Part shown: piece by piece, positions 44,421 to 54,170 of the stretch | Position numbering within the stretch: the first letter of the stretch is position 1 | Layout: every line of letters begins with the position of its first letter | NCBI GenBank assembly: GCA_902712845.1 | Contig: LR743504.1 | Location: 2,640,001-2,704,000, forward strand | Length of the DNA stretch: 64,000 nucleotides | Source of the DNA: Methylobacterium bullatum | GTDB taxonomy: Bacteria; Pseudomonadota; Alphaproteobacteria; Rhizobiales; Beijerinckiaceae | Direction: 5' to 3' | Position numbers and translations under genes: made by a program | The notes under the pieces: model-generated | Databases searched by the model: none | Seen by the model: the letters and a program-made list of their open reading frames with translations, nothing else | What the model was told of the DNA's origin: nothing

Positions 44421-44453
44421 GGCGACCGAACACCTCTTTTGGCGACCGAACAC
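44416..44453. repeat. Tandem 18-base direct repeat, 20-base period
   Basis: CTTTTGGCGACCGAACAC occurs at 44416-44433 and again at 44436-44453, starting in the T-run of the phyR terminator. It lies between that terminator and the minus-strand terminator of the predicted small RNA. Confidence 0.7.
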
Positions 44454-44463
44454 TTCGGCCATG

Positions 44464-44552
44464 AAAAAACGGGCCGGACTGAGTCCGACCCGTGAAAAAG
44501 TTTCCGGCCAATGCACAAGGGGAATGCGGGGGAGGACCAGGCGGCCGGGTGA
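44464..44552 (-). ncRNA. Predicted EcfG-dependent small RNA, about 89 nt, GsrN-like layout
   Basis: A perfect EcfG-type promoter at 44583-44559 has no ORF behind it. About 60 bases on, ACGGGTCGGACT (44493-44482) pairs with AGTCCGGCCCGT (44480-44469) around a single C. The one non-Watson-Crick pair is a U-G wobble only in this orientation, and the stem is followed by TTTTTCAT: a strong minus-strand terminator. The 5' part forms CCGGCC (44548-44543) / GGCCGG (44509-44504) closing a loop that is C-rich and contains CCUCC, complementary to Shine-Dalgarno sequences. GsrN of Caulobacter has the same plan: stress-sigma promoter, neighbour of the stress genes, C-rich loop, terminator. The exact ends are estimates. 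Confidence 0.6.
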
Positions 44553-44558
44553 TCTGAT

Positions 44559-44583
44559 AACGAACCGGATGCCACACGGTTCC
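44559..44583 (-). promoter_or_regulatory. EcfG-type promoter for the predicted small RNA
   Basis: On the minus strand GGAAC (44583-44579), 16-base spacer, CGTT (44562-44559): a perfect match. The predicted start is near 44552. The DNA between 44584 and 44788 is AT-rich (ATTTTTAG, AAAGTTTTTAG) and holds no other gene. A weaker plus-strand GGAAC-N16-CGGT at 44724-44748 may serve the ORF at 44789. Confidence 0.7.
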
Positions 44584-44788
44584 GAAAAATGCTCCGACGG
44601 CCATTTTGTGGATTGACGTGATTTTTGTGCAACGGAGGCCGGCGGAGGATTTCTCATTGGCCTAAAATTTTTAGCAACAAAGAGCGGCTTGTTCACTAGT
44701 CATAAAGTTTTTAGACCAGTCGAGGAACCCGCGACGCGTCCATTCGGTTATCAAGCATCCTGTCAAGCTCCGTTTGGAGATTACGACA

Positions 44789-45172
44789 ATGCTTCGGTCC
44801 GGTTTCATCCTGAGTGTCGGCGGACCTGCAGCACTCCTGACGATGCTCGTGCATCCCATCCTTCAGCGCGAGGCCGATCTCCGATCGCCCCCCGGTACTG
44901 CCGTCACGCGGCAGGCGCCCGCGAGCGTCACTCCGGCGGTCATTCTCGCCCCAATCGGGGCCACGAAAGCCGAGGGTACGACACTTCACTTCAGGACGGC
45001 GCTTTCCATCGAGCGCCGCGCCCCGATCACCTCGCCCGATCAGAATTCGGCGATGACGGACAAGCCGGTTCTGAAGCCTCGCCGGACCATGCGGGACGGC
45101 TGTGAAGGGGCGATCAGTTCGCTGGCGGGCCCCGAAGCACGCCGCATGATCCCGGGACGCTGCATCGCCTGA
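44789..45172 (+). CDS. Exported hypothetical protein, 127 residues
   Basis: Begins MLRSGFILSVGGPAALLTML, which looks like a signal or anchor, and continues with a loose, Pro/Arg-rich chain (RQAPASVTPAVILAPIGA) ending RRMIPGRCIA. Two cysteines near the end could form a disulfide. GGAGA lies 8 bases before ATG 44789. No family recognised. A near-consensus EcfG site (GGAAC-N16-CGGT at 44724-44748) could make it part of the stress group. It is followed by a perfect 16-bp terminator stem. Confidence 0.6.
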   Translation: MLRSGFILSVGGPAALLTMLVHPILQREADLRSPPGTAVTRQAPASVTPAVILAPIGATKAEGTTLHFRTALSIERRAPITSPDQNSAMTDKPVLKPRRTMRDGCEGAISSLAGPEARRMIPGRCIA

Positions 45173-45198
45173 CCCCTCACCTCGATACATCGAGCCAC

Positions 45199-45240
45199 AG
45201 CAAAAAGCCCTTCGCGAAGAACGAAGGGCTTTTTGCTGTT
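45199..45240 (+). terminator. Intrinsic terminator, 16-bp perfect stem
   Basis: AGCAAAAAGCCCTTCG (45199-45214) pairs with CGAAGGGCTTTTTGCT (45222-45237). A-tract on the 5' arm and T-tract on the 3' arm make it bidirectional. It ends the 127-residue ORF; it may also stop minus-strand transcripts from the KGG gene. Confidence 0.8.
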
Positions 45241-45344
45241 CACAATCGTCTCGGGAAAGCGCGTCGCCACAACGATGCCTGGGCGAACGAGAAAGGCGCG
45301 CGCCGGAAACCAGCACGCGCCTCATCTCAACATCGATCCGGGAT

Positions 45345-45539
45345 TTAGTCTTCGCCGTGGCGCCCGGGCGTTGTCGACTGGCCACCTTTGCGACCGGCCG
45401 ACGAGGCGAGTTCGCGGTCCTGGGAAAATGAACGCTTTTCCGCCGGAACGCTCCGTCCACCCTTGCTCGCGATCTCGCGTTGCCGCTCCAGATCCATCGA
45501 TGCAAAACCTCGCTTTGAGGTAGAATTTCCTGATGCCAT
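45345..45539 (-). CDS. KGG-repeat general stress protein (Con-10/YciG type)
   Basis: 64 residues. It holds the typical KGG motifs: KRGFASMDLERQREIASKGGRS, then SSAGRKGGQSTTPGR at the end (KGG repeats about 25 residues apart). The family (YciG, GsiB, conidiation protein Con-10) is small, hydrophilic, and stress- or desiccation-induced. GAGGAGG lies 6 bases before ATG 45539. A near-perfect EcfG promoter lies at 45599-45575. It belongs by context to the PhyR/EcfG regulon. Confidence 0.85.
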   Translation of the reverse strand: MASGNSTSKRGFASMDLERQREIASKGGRSVPAEKRSFSQDRELASSAGRKGGQSTTPGRHGED

Positions 45540-45884
45540 CAGCGCCTCCTCAGCATGTGGTTCTCGAACAGAACAACCTTCGCCAATATCGATGGTTCCT
45601 CGGCCAACTTTGCCGAAGACAAATGGCCGCCTCGGTCCGGTCGAGCACGGTCCATCACTGTCGTCATCGGCCTCCGCACGGGCAAAAATCCGCTCCGGAA
45701 TGCGGCCGATCGGTCCCACGGATCGGCGGCGGCGCACTGCCTCGGCGATCCCCGCGAGGGTGAGGCATGCGCGAGGATGGGGCAGGGCTGGACAATGGAT
45801 GGGCAAACCGCATGGATGCGCGGGACGTAAAGGCGCCCGGCCGTGGGCGCCTGCGAGCGGAGCGCTCAGAATGGTCCACGCATC
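45540..45884. other. Divergent gap between the KGG gene and the cyclic-nucleotide-domain gene
   Basis: 345 bases. The left part contains the KGG promoter. The rest, 45600-45884, has an open plus-strand frame (45555-45830), but its third-position G/C is clearly lower than in real genes here and it has no ribosome-binding site. I see no RNA gene. Confidence 0.45.
45575..45599 (-). promoter_or_regulatory. Near-consensus EcfG promoter for the KGG gene
   Basis: On the minus strand GGAAC (45599-45595), 16-base spacer, GGTT (45578-45575). One base differs from CGTT. It lies 36 bases before the KGG start. Confidence 0.5.
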
Positions 45885-46328
45885 ATGACCCTCGACACGG
45901 AGGTATCCTCGCTGCGACAGGTGCCGTTGTTTCGCGGTGTGGAGCCGTCGCGCCTGAAGCTGCTCGCCTTCACGAGCGAGCGCGTTCATTTCGAGGCCGG
46001 CCAGCAGCTTTTCGCCCGTGGCGACGTGGCGGACGCCGCCTACCTTCTTCTGGAAGGCTCGGCGGCTGTGACCATCGATGGAGCGTTCGGCCCGTTCCGG
46101 CTGGCCCTTCTCGGGCCGAATGCCCTCGTCGGCGAGATGGGCATCCTGGCCGACCAGCCGCGCTCGGCCACCGTCCAGGCGGAGACCCCCATCACGGCCC
46201 TCCGCATCGATCGGACCGTCTTCCTCGAACTCCTGGCTCAGTTCCCGCAGATCAGCATCGCCGTCATGCGGGAACTCGCCCTGCGGCTCGAGCACACGAA
46301 CCAGCAGCTGGCGGAACGCCGCGCCTGA
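45885..46328 (+). CDS. Cyclic nucleotide-binding domain protein
   Basis: 147 residues, essentially a single cNMP-binding (CAP_ED) domain: LRQVPLFRGVEPSRLKLLAF, FARGDVADAAYLLLEGSAAVTI, the phosphate-binding cassette-like LVGEMGILADQPRSATVQA and a C-terminal helix. GE and R/T of the cassette (GEMGIL...PRSATV) are preserved, so cAMP or cGMP binding is plausible. It lacks a DNA-binding helix-turn-helix, so it may act as a regulatory subunit or stand-alone sensor. ATG 45885 fits the family start. It is convergent with the VOC gene. Confidence 0.85.
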   Translation: MTLDTEVSSLRQVPLFRGVEPSRLKLLAFTSERVHFEAGQQLFARGDVADAAYLLLEGSAAVTIDGAFGPFRLALLGPNALVGEMGILADQPRSATVQAETPITALRIDRTVFLELLAQFPQISIAVMRELALRLEHTNQQLAERRA

Positions 46329-46338
46329 GGTGGAACCG

Positions 46339-46782
46339 TCACTCCGTCGGGTAGGTGATGAATTCCATCAACGACCCGTCCGGATCGCGGAAATAGACGC
46401 TGATCCCCGCGCCGGCAGCCCCGTTGCGGTCGACCGGGCCGAGTTCGATCGGGATGCCCTTCGCCGTCAGATGCGCCACCGCGTCCTCGATCGAACCCGA
46501 CCAGCGAAAGCACAGGTCGCTGCCGCCGGGCATCACCGGCCGTTCGGCAAGGGGCGTCGGCGACAGGCCCGGACCATGAACGTTCAATTGAACGCCGCCG
46601 AACCGGTACGCGACCCCCTTCCCACGGGGGATCACCTCGGCCCCGAGTACGTCGCGATAGAAAGCGGTGGACCGCTCCCAATCCGAGACATGGATTACGC
46701 AATGGTCGAGGTGGATCGCCGGACCGAGTTCGGCGAGGGGCTCCTCGATCTCCGCGACCGTGAGCGTCTCAGTGTCGGCCAT
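46339..46782 (-). CDS. VOC-family (glyoxalase/bleomycin-resistance) protein
   Basis: 147 residues with the two beta-alpha-beta-beta-beta units of the vicinal oxygen chelate fold: HLDHCVIHVSDWERSTAFYRDVLG, VQLNVHG, LCFRWSGSIEDAVAHLTAKGI and VYFRDPDGSLMEFITYP. The metal ligands His and Glu of each unit are in HLDH and LMEF. The reaction is unknown. ATG 46782 fits the family start; it is divergent from the amidase gene across a region with an AT-rich palindrome. Confidence 0.85.
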   Translation of the reverse strand: MADTETLTVAEIEEPLAELGPAIHLDHCVIHVSDWERSTAFYRDVLGAEVIPRGKGVAYRFGGVQLNVHGPGLSPTPLAERPVMPGGSDLCFRWSGSIEDAVAHLTAKGIPIELGPVDRNGAAGAGISVYFRDPDGSLMEFITYPTE

Positions 46783-46885
46783 CGCGCCTGCGCCTCTGGT
46801 TCCGGCGGCCTTGCCGCGTCGAGGGGAGCATGCCTCGTGCGGACCGGCGGGGCAACGCAGGTCGCGCAGCCGCACAGGCCATGTA

Positions 46886-46915
46886 AACCTGAGAGTTATC
46901 TATAAATCTCAGGTT
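46886..46915. promoter_or_regulatory. AT-rich inverted repeat between the VOC and amidase genes
   Basis: AACCTGAGA (46886-46894) and TCTCAGGTT (46907-46915) are perfect complements 12 bases apart (GTTATCTATAAA). The spacing of about two helical turns between arm centres suits an operator; the centre could also include a -10 element (TATCTAT). Confidence 0.45.
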
Positions 46916-46987
46916 GCATCATCCTTCGGCTTTTCCACATGATCGTCGTGCCGCGAATCGCTCGCGGCTCAAGAGGGGGCGGCGATC

Positions 46988-47824
46988 ATGGCGTTCGCGA
47001 TCAGTGCCAATCAATTGCGCCGCGATGGCAAACCCGTCACCTCCATACCATCGCCCTATACTGGTGGAGCACTTCCCTCACCGACGCGGTTTTTGGTGAT
47101 GCATTTCACCTATGGCGCCAGCGCCCTGTCGAGCGCCGAGTGGTTCCGGAGCAAGGCGAACGAGGGTTCGTCGGCCCATCTCGTCATCGACCGCGATGGA
47201 TCGGTCATCCAGTGCGTACGGTTCGACAAGGTGGCGTGGCATGCCGGTCAATCGACATGGCGCGGCCTGTCCGGCCTCAACCAGTATTCCATCGGCATCG
47301 AGCTCGCCAATTGGGGATACCTCAATCCGGTCGGGACAGAATGGAAGACCCATACGGGCGTCACCATCGCCCATCCGCACATGGCCGCCCACCGGAACGG
47401 CAATCCCAACGGCGTGAAGGGGCCGATCGGATGGGAGGCCTATCCCCCGGTTCAGTTCCAGACGGCTGCCGAGATCGCGAGGCTCCTCGCGGAGAGCTAT
47501 GGCGTCGAGGAGATCGTCGGCCATGACGGCATCAGTCCTGACCGGAAATGGGACCCCGGCCCCGCCTTCGACATAGCGCATTTCCGCAGCCTCGTCTTCG
47601 GCGGCCGGGCCGATAACTCGGGAATCAGCCTCCGGGTCGATGTCGCCGAGGGCCTCAACCTCAGGTCAGGGCCCGGAACGACGTTTCCGGTGGTCCGGCT
47701 GCTTCCCGCCGGGACGCTGGTGGAGCCGATCGAGCGCGATGGCAGATGGCTCAGCGTCAGCGTGATGAATGCGCAAGGTCAGCCGAGCCAGACGGGCTGG
47801 GTCCACGACCACTACCTCTCGTAA
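46988..47824 (+). CDS. N-acetylmuramoyl-L-alanine amidase with SH3 domain
   Basis: 278 residues. An amidase_2 domain (about 30-195): VMHFTYGASALSS (Zn-binding His), AHLVIDRDGSVIQ, IGIELANWG and HDGISPDRKWDPG with the second His. A bacterial SH3 domain follows (about 215-278): LNLRSGPGTTFPVVRLLPAG. It cleaves the stem peptide from muramic acid in peptidoglycan. No classical signal peptide is obvious at the start MAFAISANQLRR, so export or the start needs care; it may be a lysozyme-like effector or be used internally for recycling. Confidence 0.88.
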   Translation: MAFAISANQLRRDGKPVTSIPSPYTGGALPSPTRFLVMHFTYGASALSSAEWFRSKANEGSSAHLVIDRDGSVIQCVRFDKVAWHAGQSTWRGLSGLNQYSIGIELANWGYLNPVGTEWKTHTGVTIAHPHMAAHRNGNPNGVKGPIGWEAYPPVQFQTAAEIARLLAESYGVEEIVGHDGISPDRKWDPGPAFDIAHFRSLVFGGRADNSGISLRVDVAEGLNLRSGPGTTFPVVRLLPAGTLVEPIERDGRWLSVSVMNAQGQPSQTGWVHDHYLS

Positions 47825-47943
47825 ATCCGGCAGGACGGGCATGTTCCCACCTGCTGCGACGTGAAAGACACAACATCAGAGGCCACCGGACGGTAGTCAT
47901 GAGGGCAATGATCCGCCCGACGACCACTTTCGTGGAGCCCTCC

Positions 47944-48585
47944 ATGCATATCCGCCGCGTCCTTCTTGGCCTGCTCGTCATCGCTCCATTGGCCGCGTGC
48001 AATTCCCGTGGCCCGATGACGGTGGCGCAGGATGACGAGGCCGCCTGGTATACGGGTTCGATGCCGGACAAGCCCTACGACGTTCCGCTGGTGGACACGT
48101 CGCGGCTCGATCCGAAATACCGCCGGCAGGTCGTCCGCTACACCGGCGCGGAGAAGCCGGGCACCATCGTCGTCGACATCGACAACCGACAACTCGCCCT
48201 GGTGCAGGAGGACGGCACGGCCCGTCAGTACGGCATCGGCGTCGGCAAGCTCGGCTTTTCCTGGAAAGGCGAGGCGAAGGTCGGCCGCAAGGGCGTGTGG
48301 CCGGATTGGAGCCCCACCACCACGATGGTCTCCCTCAACCCCGACCTGCCGCGGACCCGCAAGGGGGGCGTCGACAACCCGCTGGGCGCACGCGCGCTCT
48401 ACCTCTACCAGAACAACCGGGACATCCTGTTCCGCATCCACGGCACCAACGAGCCATGGAGCATCGGCGAGCAGATGTCGTCCGGCTGCGTCCGCATGCT
48501 GAACGAAGACATCGTCGACCTGTTCGAGCGCGTTCCCGTCGGCACGCGGGTGCTGGTGCGGCGCAACGGCAAATATCGAGTCTGA
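47944..48585 (+). CDS. L,D-transpeptidase lipoprotein (YkuD family)
   Basis: 213 residues. The N-terminus has a lipobox LAAC (RRVLLGLLVIAPLAACNS), so it is a lipoprotein. The YkuD domain (about 70-213) starts GTIVVDIDNRQLALVQ and carries the catalytic HGTNEPWSIGEQMSSGCVRML (His..Cys..Arg). It forms 3-3 cross-links in peptidoglycan or attaches lipoproteins in the periplasm. ATG 47944 is preceded by GGAG 6 bases upstream; ATG 47899 would add 15 residues. It follows the amidase gene by about 120 bases, on the same strand. Confidence 0.92.
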   Translation: MHIRRVLLGLLVIAPLAACNSRGPMTVAQDDEAAWYTGSMPDKPYDVPLVDTSRLDPKYRRQVVRYTGAEKPGTIVVDIDNRQLALVQEDGTARQYGIGVGKLGFSWKGEAKVGRKGVWPDWSPTTTMVSLNPDLPRTRKGGVDNPLGARALYLYQNNRDILFRIHGTNEPWSIGEQMSSGCVRMLNEDIVDLFERVPVGTRVLVRRNGKYRV

Positions 48586-48889
48586 GGACGTATCGGGCCT
48601 CGACACGGGGCCGCGACAGCGGCATCCGTGAGTGACGGCCCCGCTAACGTCGCCCCTCGATCCCCGGGCGAGGTCCGCCAGGACCGATGATTGCCCACAC
48701 CCCGGCGGACCCGTCGGGGTGACGCGCTCGGAGTGATGCATATTTGTCGCATCGCCGTATGACAAACTTCGTCTCTCGTTACACGCAACGGTCCCCGAAC
48801 GGCCGTTCATCTTGCGTTGCAGCATGCAATGGTCCAACGCGGCATCTAGGGGTATGCTATCCCGAAGTGTTGCAGGCGGATCAAAGACG
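48586..48889. other. ppdK upstream region
   Basis: 304 bases without a gene. Near the right end the inverted repeat TTGCA-GCA-TGCAA lies at 48817-48829, which could be an operator for ppdK. TATGCT at about 48853 may be a -10 element. Nothing else stands out. Confidence 0.4.
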
Positions 48890-51568
<2,679 letters not shown>

Positions 51569-51595
51569 GTGCCGGTCCTTAAGCACAGGATGACT

Positions 51596-51626
51596 AAAAA
51601 AGGGCGGCCGATGGCCGCCCTTTTTT
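51596..51626 (+). terminator. Intrinsic terminator after ppdK
   Basis: Six A, GGGCGGCC (51602-51609), loop GAT, GGCCGCCC, then six T: a classical bidirectional terminator. Confidence 0.9.
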
Positions 51627-51676
51627 GTGGCGCCGCGCCATTGGAAATGTCGTTGAATAAATCTCCGAATACCCCT

Positions 51677-51701
51677 TGAACCGATGTCGCTTCGGCACGT
51701 T
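51677..51701 (+). promoter_or_regulatory. Near-consensus EcfG promoter for the 85-residue membrane protein
   Basis: TGAAC (51677-51681), 16-base spacer, CGTT (51698-51701). Differs from the consensus by the first base only. It lies 78 bases before the ORF at 51779. Confidence 0.4.
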
Positions 51702-51778
51702 GAGTGCTAGTGCCAAACTAAAGCGCGACAACGCTCCCGGCTGGGTGGGATGGCATCGAACGCGCGGGAACGCCGACC

Positions 51779-52036
51779 ATGAGCGACTCGAGCCAACCCC
51801 CTGTATTCCTCTCCGAATCCTCGCATGCCGTGCCCGTGCCACGGGTCGTTCAGCAGGCCTATATCTGGGTCGTCTCGGCGCTCGGCGGTCTCGCGACCAT
51901 CGCTCTTCTCGTCTTCGCGGTCGCGACGCAGAGCAATGCCGATGCGGAGCGCATCGCCGAGACCAAGGGACGCTCGAGCATCAATGCTCTCGTGGGCGCC
52001 CTGGCGGTGACACACGGTCGCCCCGGAAACCTCTGA
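51779..52036 (+). CDS. Small single-pass membrane protein, 85 residues
   Basis: Begins MSDSSQPPVFLSESSHAVPV and has one transmembrane segment, AYIWVVSALGGLATIALLVF (about residues 27-47), with a short charged C-terminus. No family recognised. GC-rich codon use and the start support a real gene. Its possible EcfG promoter would put it in the stress group. The 177 bases downstream contain CTTCGCGAG twice and nothing else. Confidence 0.6.
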   Translation: MSDSSQPPVFLSESSHAVPVPRVVQQAYIWVVSALGGLATIALLVFAVATQSNADAERIAETKGRSSINALVGALAVTHGRPGNL

Positions 52037-52213
52037 TCGCTCTCTCATACGTCAGAACGACTTCGCGAGGACCGATCGATGTCTTCGCGAGACGCGATCA
52101 CGTGCATCGTCTTAAGACACTCGCAACCATAACGCCCGATAGTTTGGATCGTCCCTTCCGGTCACCCATGCGCGTGACCGGCGAGGCCAGGTCCCTAACC
52201 GGGTTGTTTGGTC

Positions 52214-53239
52214 GTGAGTACGAAACGCGTTCGCCGCCCCTGCCAACGGCCCTGGTTTCGCGCCTCCATGGTGCCTTGGACCCTTGCCCTCGGCTTCGTC
52301 GTCTCCTTCACGGCAAGTGCCGGAACCGATCCTTCCGCATCCGGCCTCACGGGACAGGGCGGAGCGAGGATCGCCTTGCGGCTGCCCCACGATACGCCTG
52401 GGGTTCGTCGCCGCGTCGATGCGAAGGCGACGGAACGGCTCTATCCGAACCATGAGGCAGGTGCCGGCCAGGAGATGAAAGCGCCCGTCGTCAGGGTCGG
52501 CCTGTCGAGCGCCGATACCGGCCTTCTGGTCCCCGGTTCCGCGATCTGGTCGCCCGACCTCGAACCGGCTTCGGGCTTCACGCCCCCGCACGAGATGGCG
52601 GCCGAGGAGGAGACCGATGAGCCGTCGGACGGCGCCACACCGGCCATTCCGCGCGCCATCGCCTTGTCGTCCACGACACCGGCCCCGGCGGATGCCACGC
52701 CGATCGAAGTCGCGGCGGCCAGCCTGATGATTCCCGGCTTCTCTCCGCGAAAGGATCTCGGCGCCGGCATCACCGAGACCGCCCCCGAGGACGCGCGACA
52801 CCGCTATGCCGACCTGATCGTTCCCGATTCCATCGACAGCGAGCAACGCTGCCTCGCCGAGGCGGTCTATTTCGAAGCCCGCAGCGAGCCCGAGGACGGC
52901 CAGGCGGCCGTCGCCCAAGTCGTGCTCAACCGCGTGAAAAGCGGTCTCTACCCGTCGAATGTCTGCGGCGTCGTCTACCAGAACCGCCATCGCTACATGG
53001 GCTGCCAGTTCTCCTTCGCCTGCGAGGGCAAGTCCTTGCGCATCACCGACGGCCCCTCCTGGCAGAGCGCCACCCGCATCGCCAGCGCGGTGATCGAAGG
53101 CCGCACCTATCTCAGCGAGGTCGGAGGCGCCACGCATTACCACGCCGATTACGTGAAGCCGGGCTGGTCGAGGCGCCTGAAGAAGATGGACGTGATCGGA
53201 CGTCACATCTTCTACCAGCTGAAGCGCGGCCAGACCTGA
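52214..53239 (+). CDS. SleB-type cell wall hydrolase
   Basis: 341 residues. The N-terminus has a signal anchor (WTLALGFVVSFTASAGT, about 20-36) and a long Pro/Glu-rich linker. The hydrolase_2 (SleB) domain is C-terminal (about 215-341): RCLAEAVYFEARSEPEDGQAAVAQVVLNRV in pattern with the catalytic Glu, CGVVYQN and GATHYHADYVKPGW. It cuts peptidoglycan in the periplasm, like SleB lytic enzymes of spore formers but here in a non-sporulating species. The start is unsure: GTG 52214 or TTG 52208. Confidence 0.83.
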   Translation: MSTKRVRRPCQRPWFRASMVPWTLALGFVVSFTASAGTDPSASGLTGQGGARIALRLPHDTPGVRRRVDAKATERLYPNHEAGAGQEMKAPVVRVGLSSADTGLLVPGSAIWSPDLEPASGFTPPHEMAAEEETDEPSDGATPAIPRAIALSSTTPAPADATPIEVAAASLMIPGFSPRKDLGAGITETAPEDARHRYADLIVPDSIDSEQRCLAEAVYFEARSEPEDGQAAVAQVVLNRVKSGLYPSNVCGVVYQNRHRYMGCQFSFACEGKSLRITDGPSWQSATRIASAVIEGRTYLSEVGGATHYHADYVKPGWSRRLKKMDVIGRHIFYQLKRGQT

Positions 53240-53446
53240 GACCGGTTTAACGGGCGATGAATCGAACGGAAGCGCCTTACTTAAGCAGGATGAAGATTGC
53301 GTAGTGTTAAGCCAAGGTTAATTTTACCCTGATCTGCGATAGAGCTTGCTCCGAAGGCAACTTGACCGCCTCTAATGCGTCGAAGGCTACGCACCAACGC
53401 TGGGTGCGCGCCGATCACACCGCATTTCAGTGTCGAGGATTCGAGC

Positions 53447-54058
53447 ATGACCGCGCCGGTCACCCATTTCACATTGTCCGCCTTCGCCCTTGCCGGCGCC
53501 CTGCTCGGTGCATCGATGCTTGCGACACCGGCTCAGGCCGGGGGCTGCGGCGGTGCCGAATGCTACCGGCATGTCACGACCCCTCCCGTCTACGACACCG
53601 TATCCGAGCAGGTTCTCGTCCGCCCCGCCCGCACCGTCTATCGCTCGATTCCTCCAGCCTACGAGACCGTCTCCGAACAGGTTCAGGTTGCGCCCGGCGG
53701 CCGCGTCTGGCAGACGCGGCGTGATGCCTATGGCGAGACGATCGGCTGCTGGGTCGAGATTCCGCCGCGCTTCGCCGTCCGCCACCGCCGGATCCTGGCC
53801 CAGCCCGGCCAGACCATCCCGGAGACGATTCCCGCCGAATACGCCAGCGTCCAGCGCTCCGTCCTGGTCTCGCGCGGCCGGTCCGGCTGGGTGCCGGCTC
53901 ATGCAGGCACCGGTTTTGCAGGCCCCGGTTATGCCGGCTCCTACCGCGCTCCGCTCATCGGCTCGATCCCCGACGCCTTCGGCATCACTGGCGCCAGTTC
54001 GGCCGATATCGGGGTCGGCCTCGGCTTCTCCACCGGCAGCATCTACGACGGCTACTGA
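53447..54058 (+). CDS. Secreted Tyr/Arg-rich hypothetical protein
   Basis: 203 residues with a clear signal peptide (FALAGALLGASMLATPAQAG). The mature part contains the near-repeats PPVYDTVSEQVLVRPARTVYRSIPPAYETVSEQVQVAP in pattern (two VSEQV units about 30 residues apart), a cysteine pair GGCGGAEC, and a glycine/tyrosine-rich C-terminus (GTGFAGPGYAGSYRAP). Such proteins are common in Methylobacterium and Bradyrhizobium; the role is unknown. ATG 53447 fits; longer frames are antisense-like. Confidence 0.7.
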   Translation: MTAPVTHFTLSAFALAGALLGASMLATPAQAGGCGGAECYRHVTTPPVYDTVSEQVLVRPARTVYRSIPPAYETVSEQVQVAPGGRVWQTRRDAYGETIGCWVEIPPRFAVRHRRILAQPGQTIPETIPAEYASVQRSVLVSRGRSGWVPAHAGTGFAGPGYAGSYRAPLIGSIPDAFGITGASSADIGVGLGFSTGSIYDGY

Positions 54059-54170
54059 TCGGCCGCGAGGCGAGGCCTCCCCGGCCTCGGGCGCATCCAC
54101 GCTCGGGGCCGGCTTGATTCACGCCCGCCCCGCCACAGGTCATGACCGAGGCGTGAGGAGACCGACGGAC

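Noticed and set aside
44724..44748. Plus-strand GGAAC-N16-CGGT before the ORF at 44789
   Set aside because: The -10 differs at a conserved position (CGGT instead of CGTT). Kept only as a weak possibility in the text of the neighbouring features.
45555..45830. Open plus-strand frame of 91 codons between the KGG and cyclic-nucleotide genes
   Set aside because: Third-position G/C is clearly lower than in true genes here, no ribosome-binding site, and it overlaps the KGG promoter.
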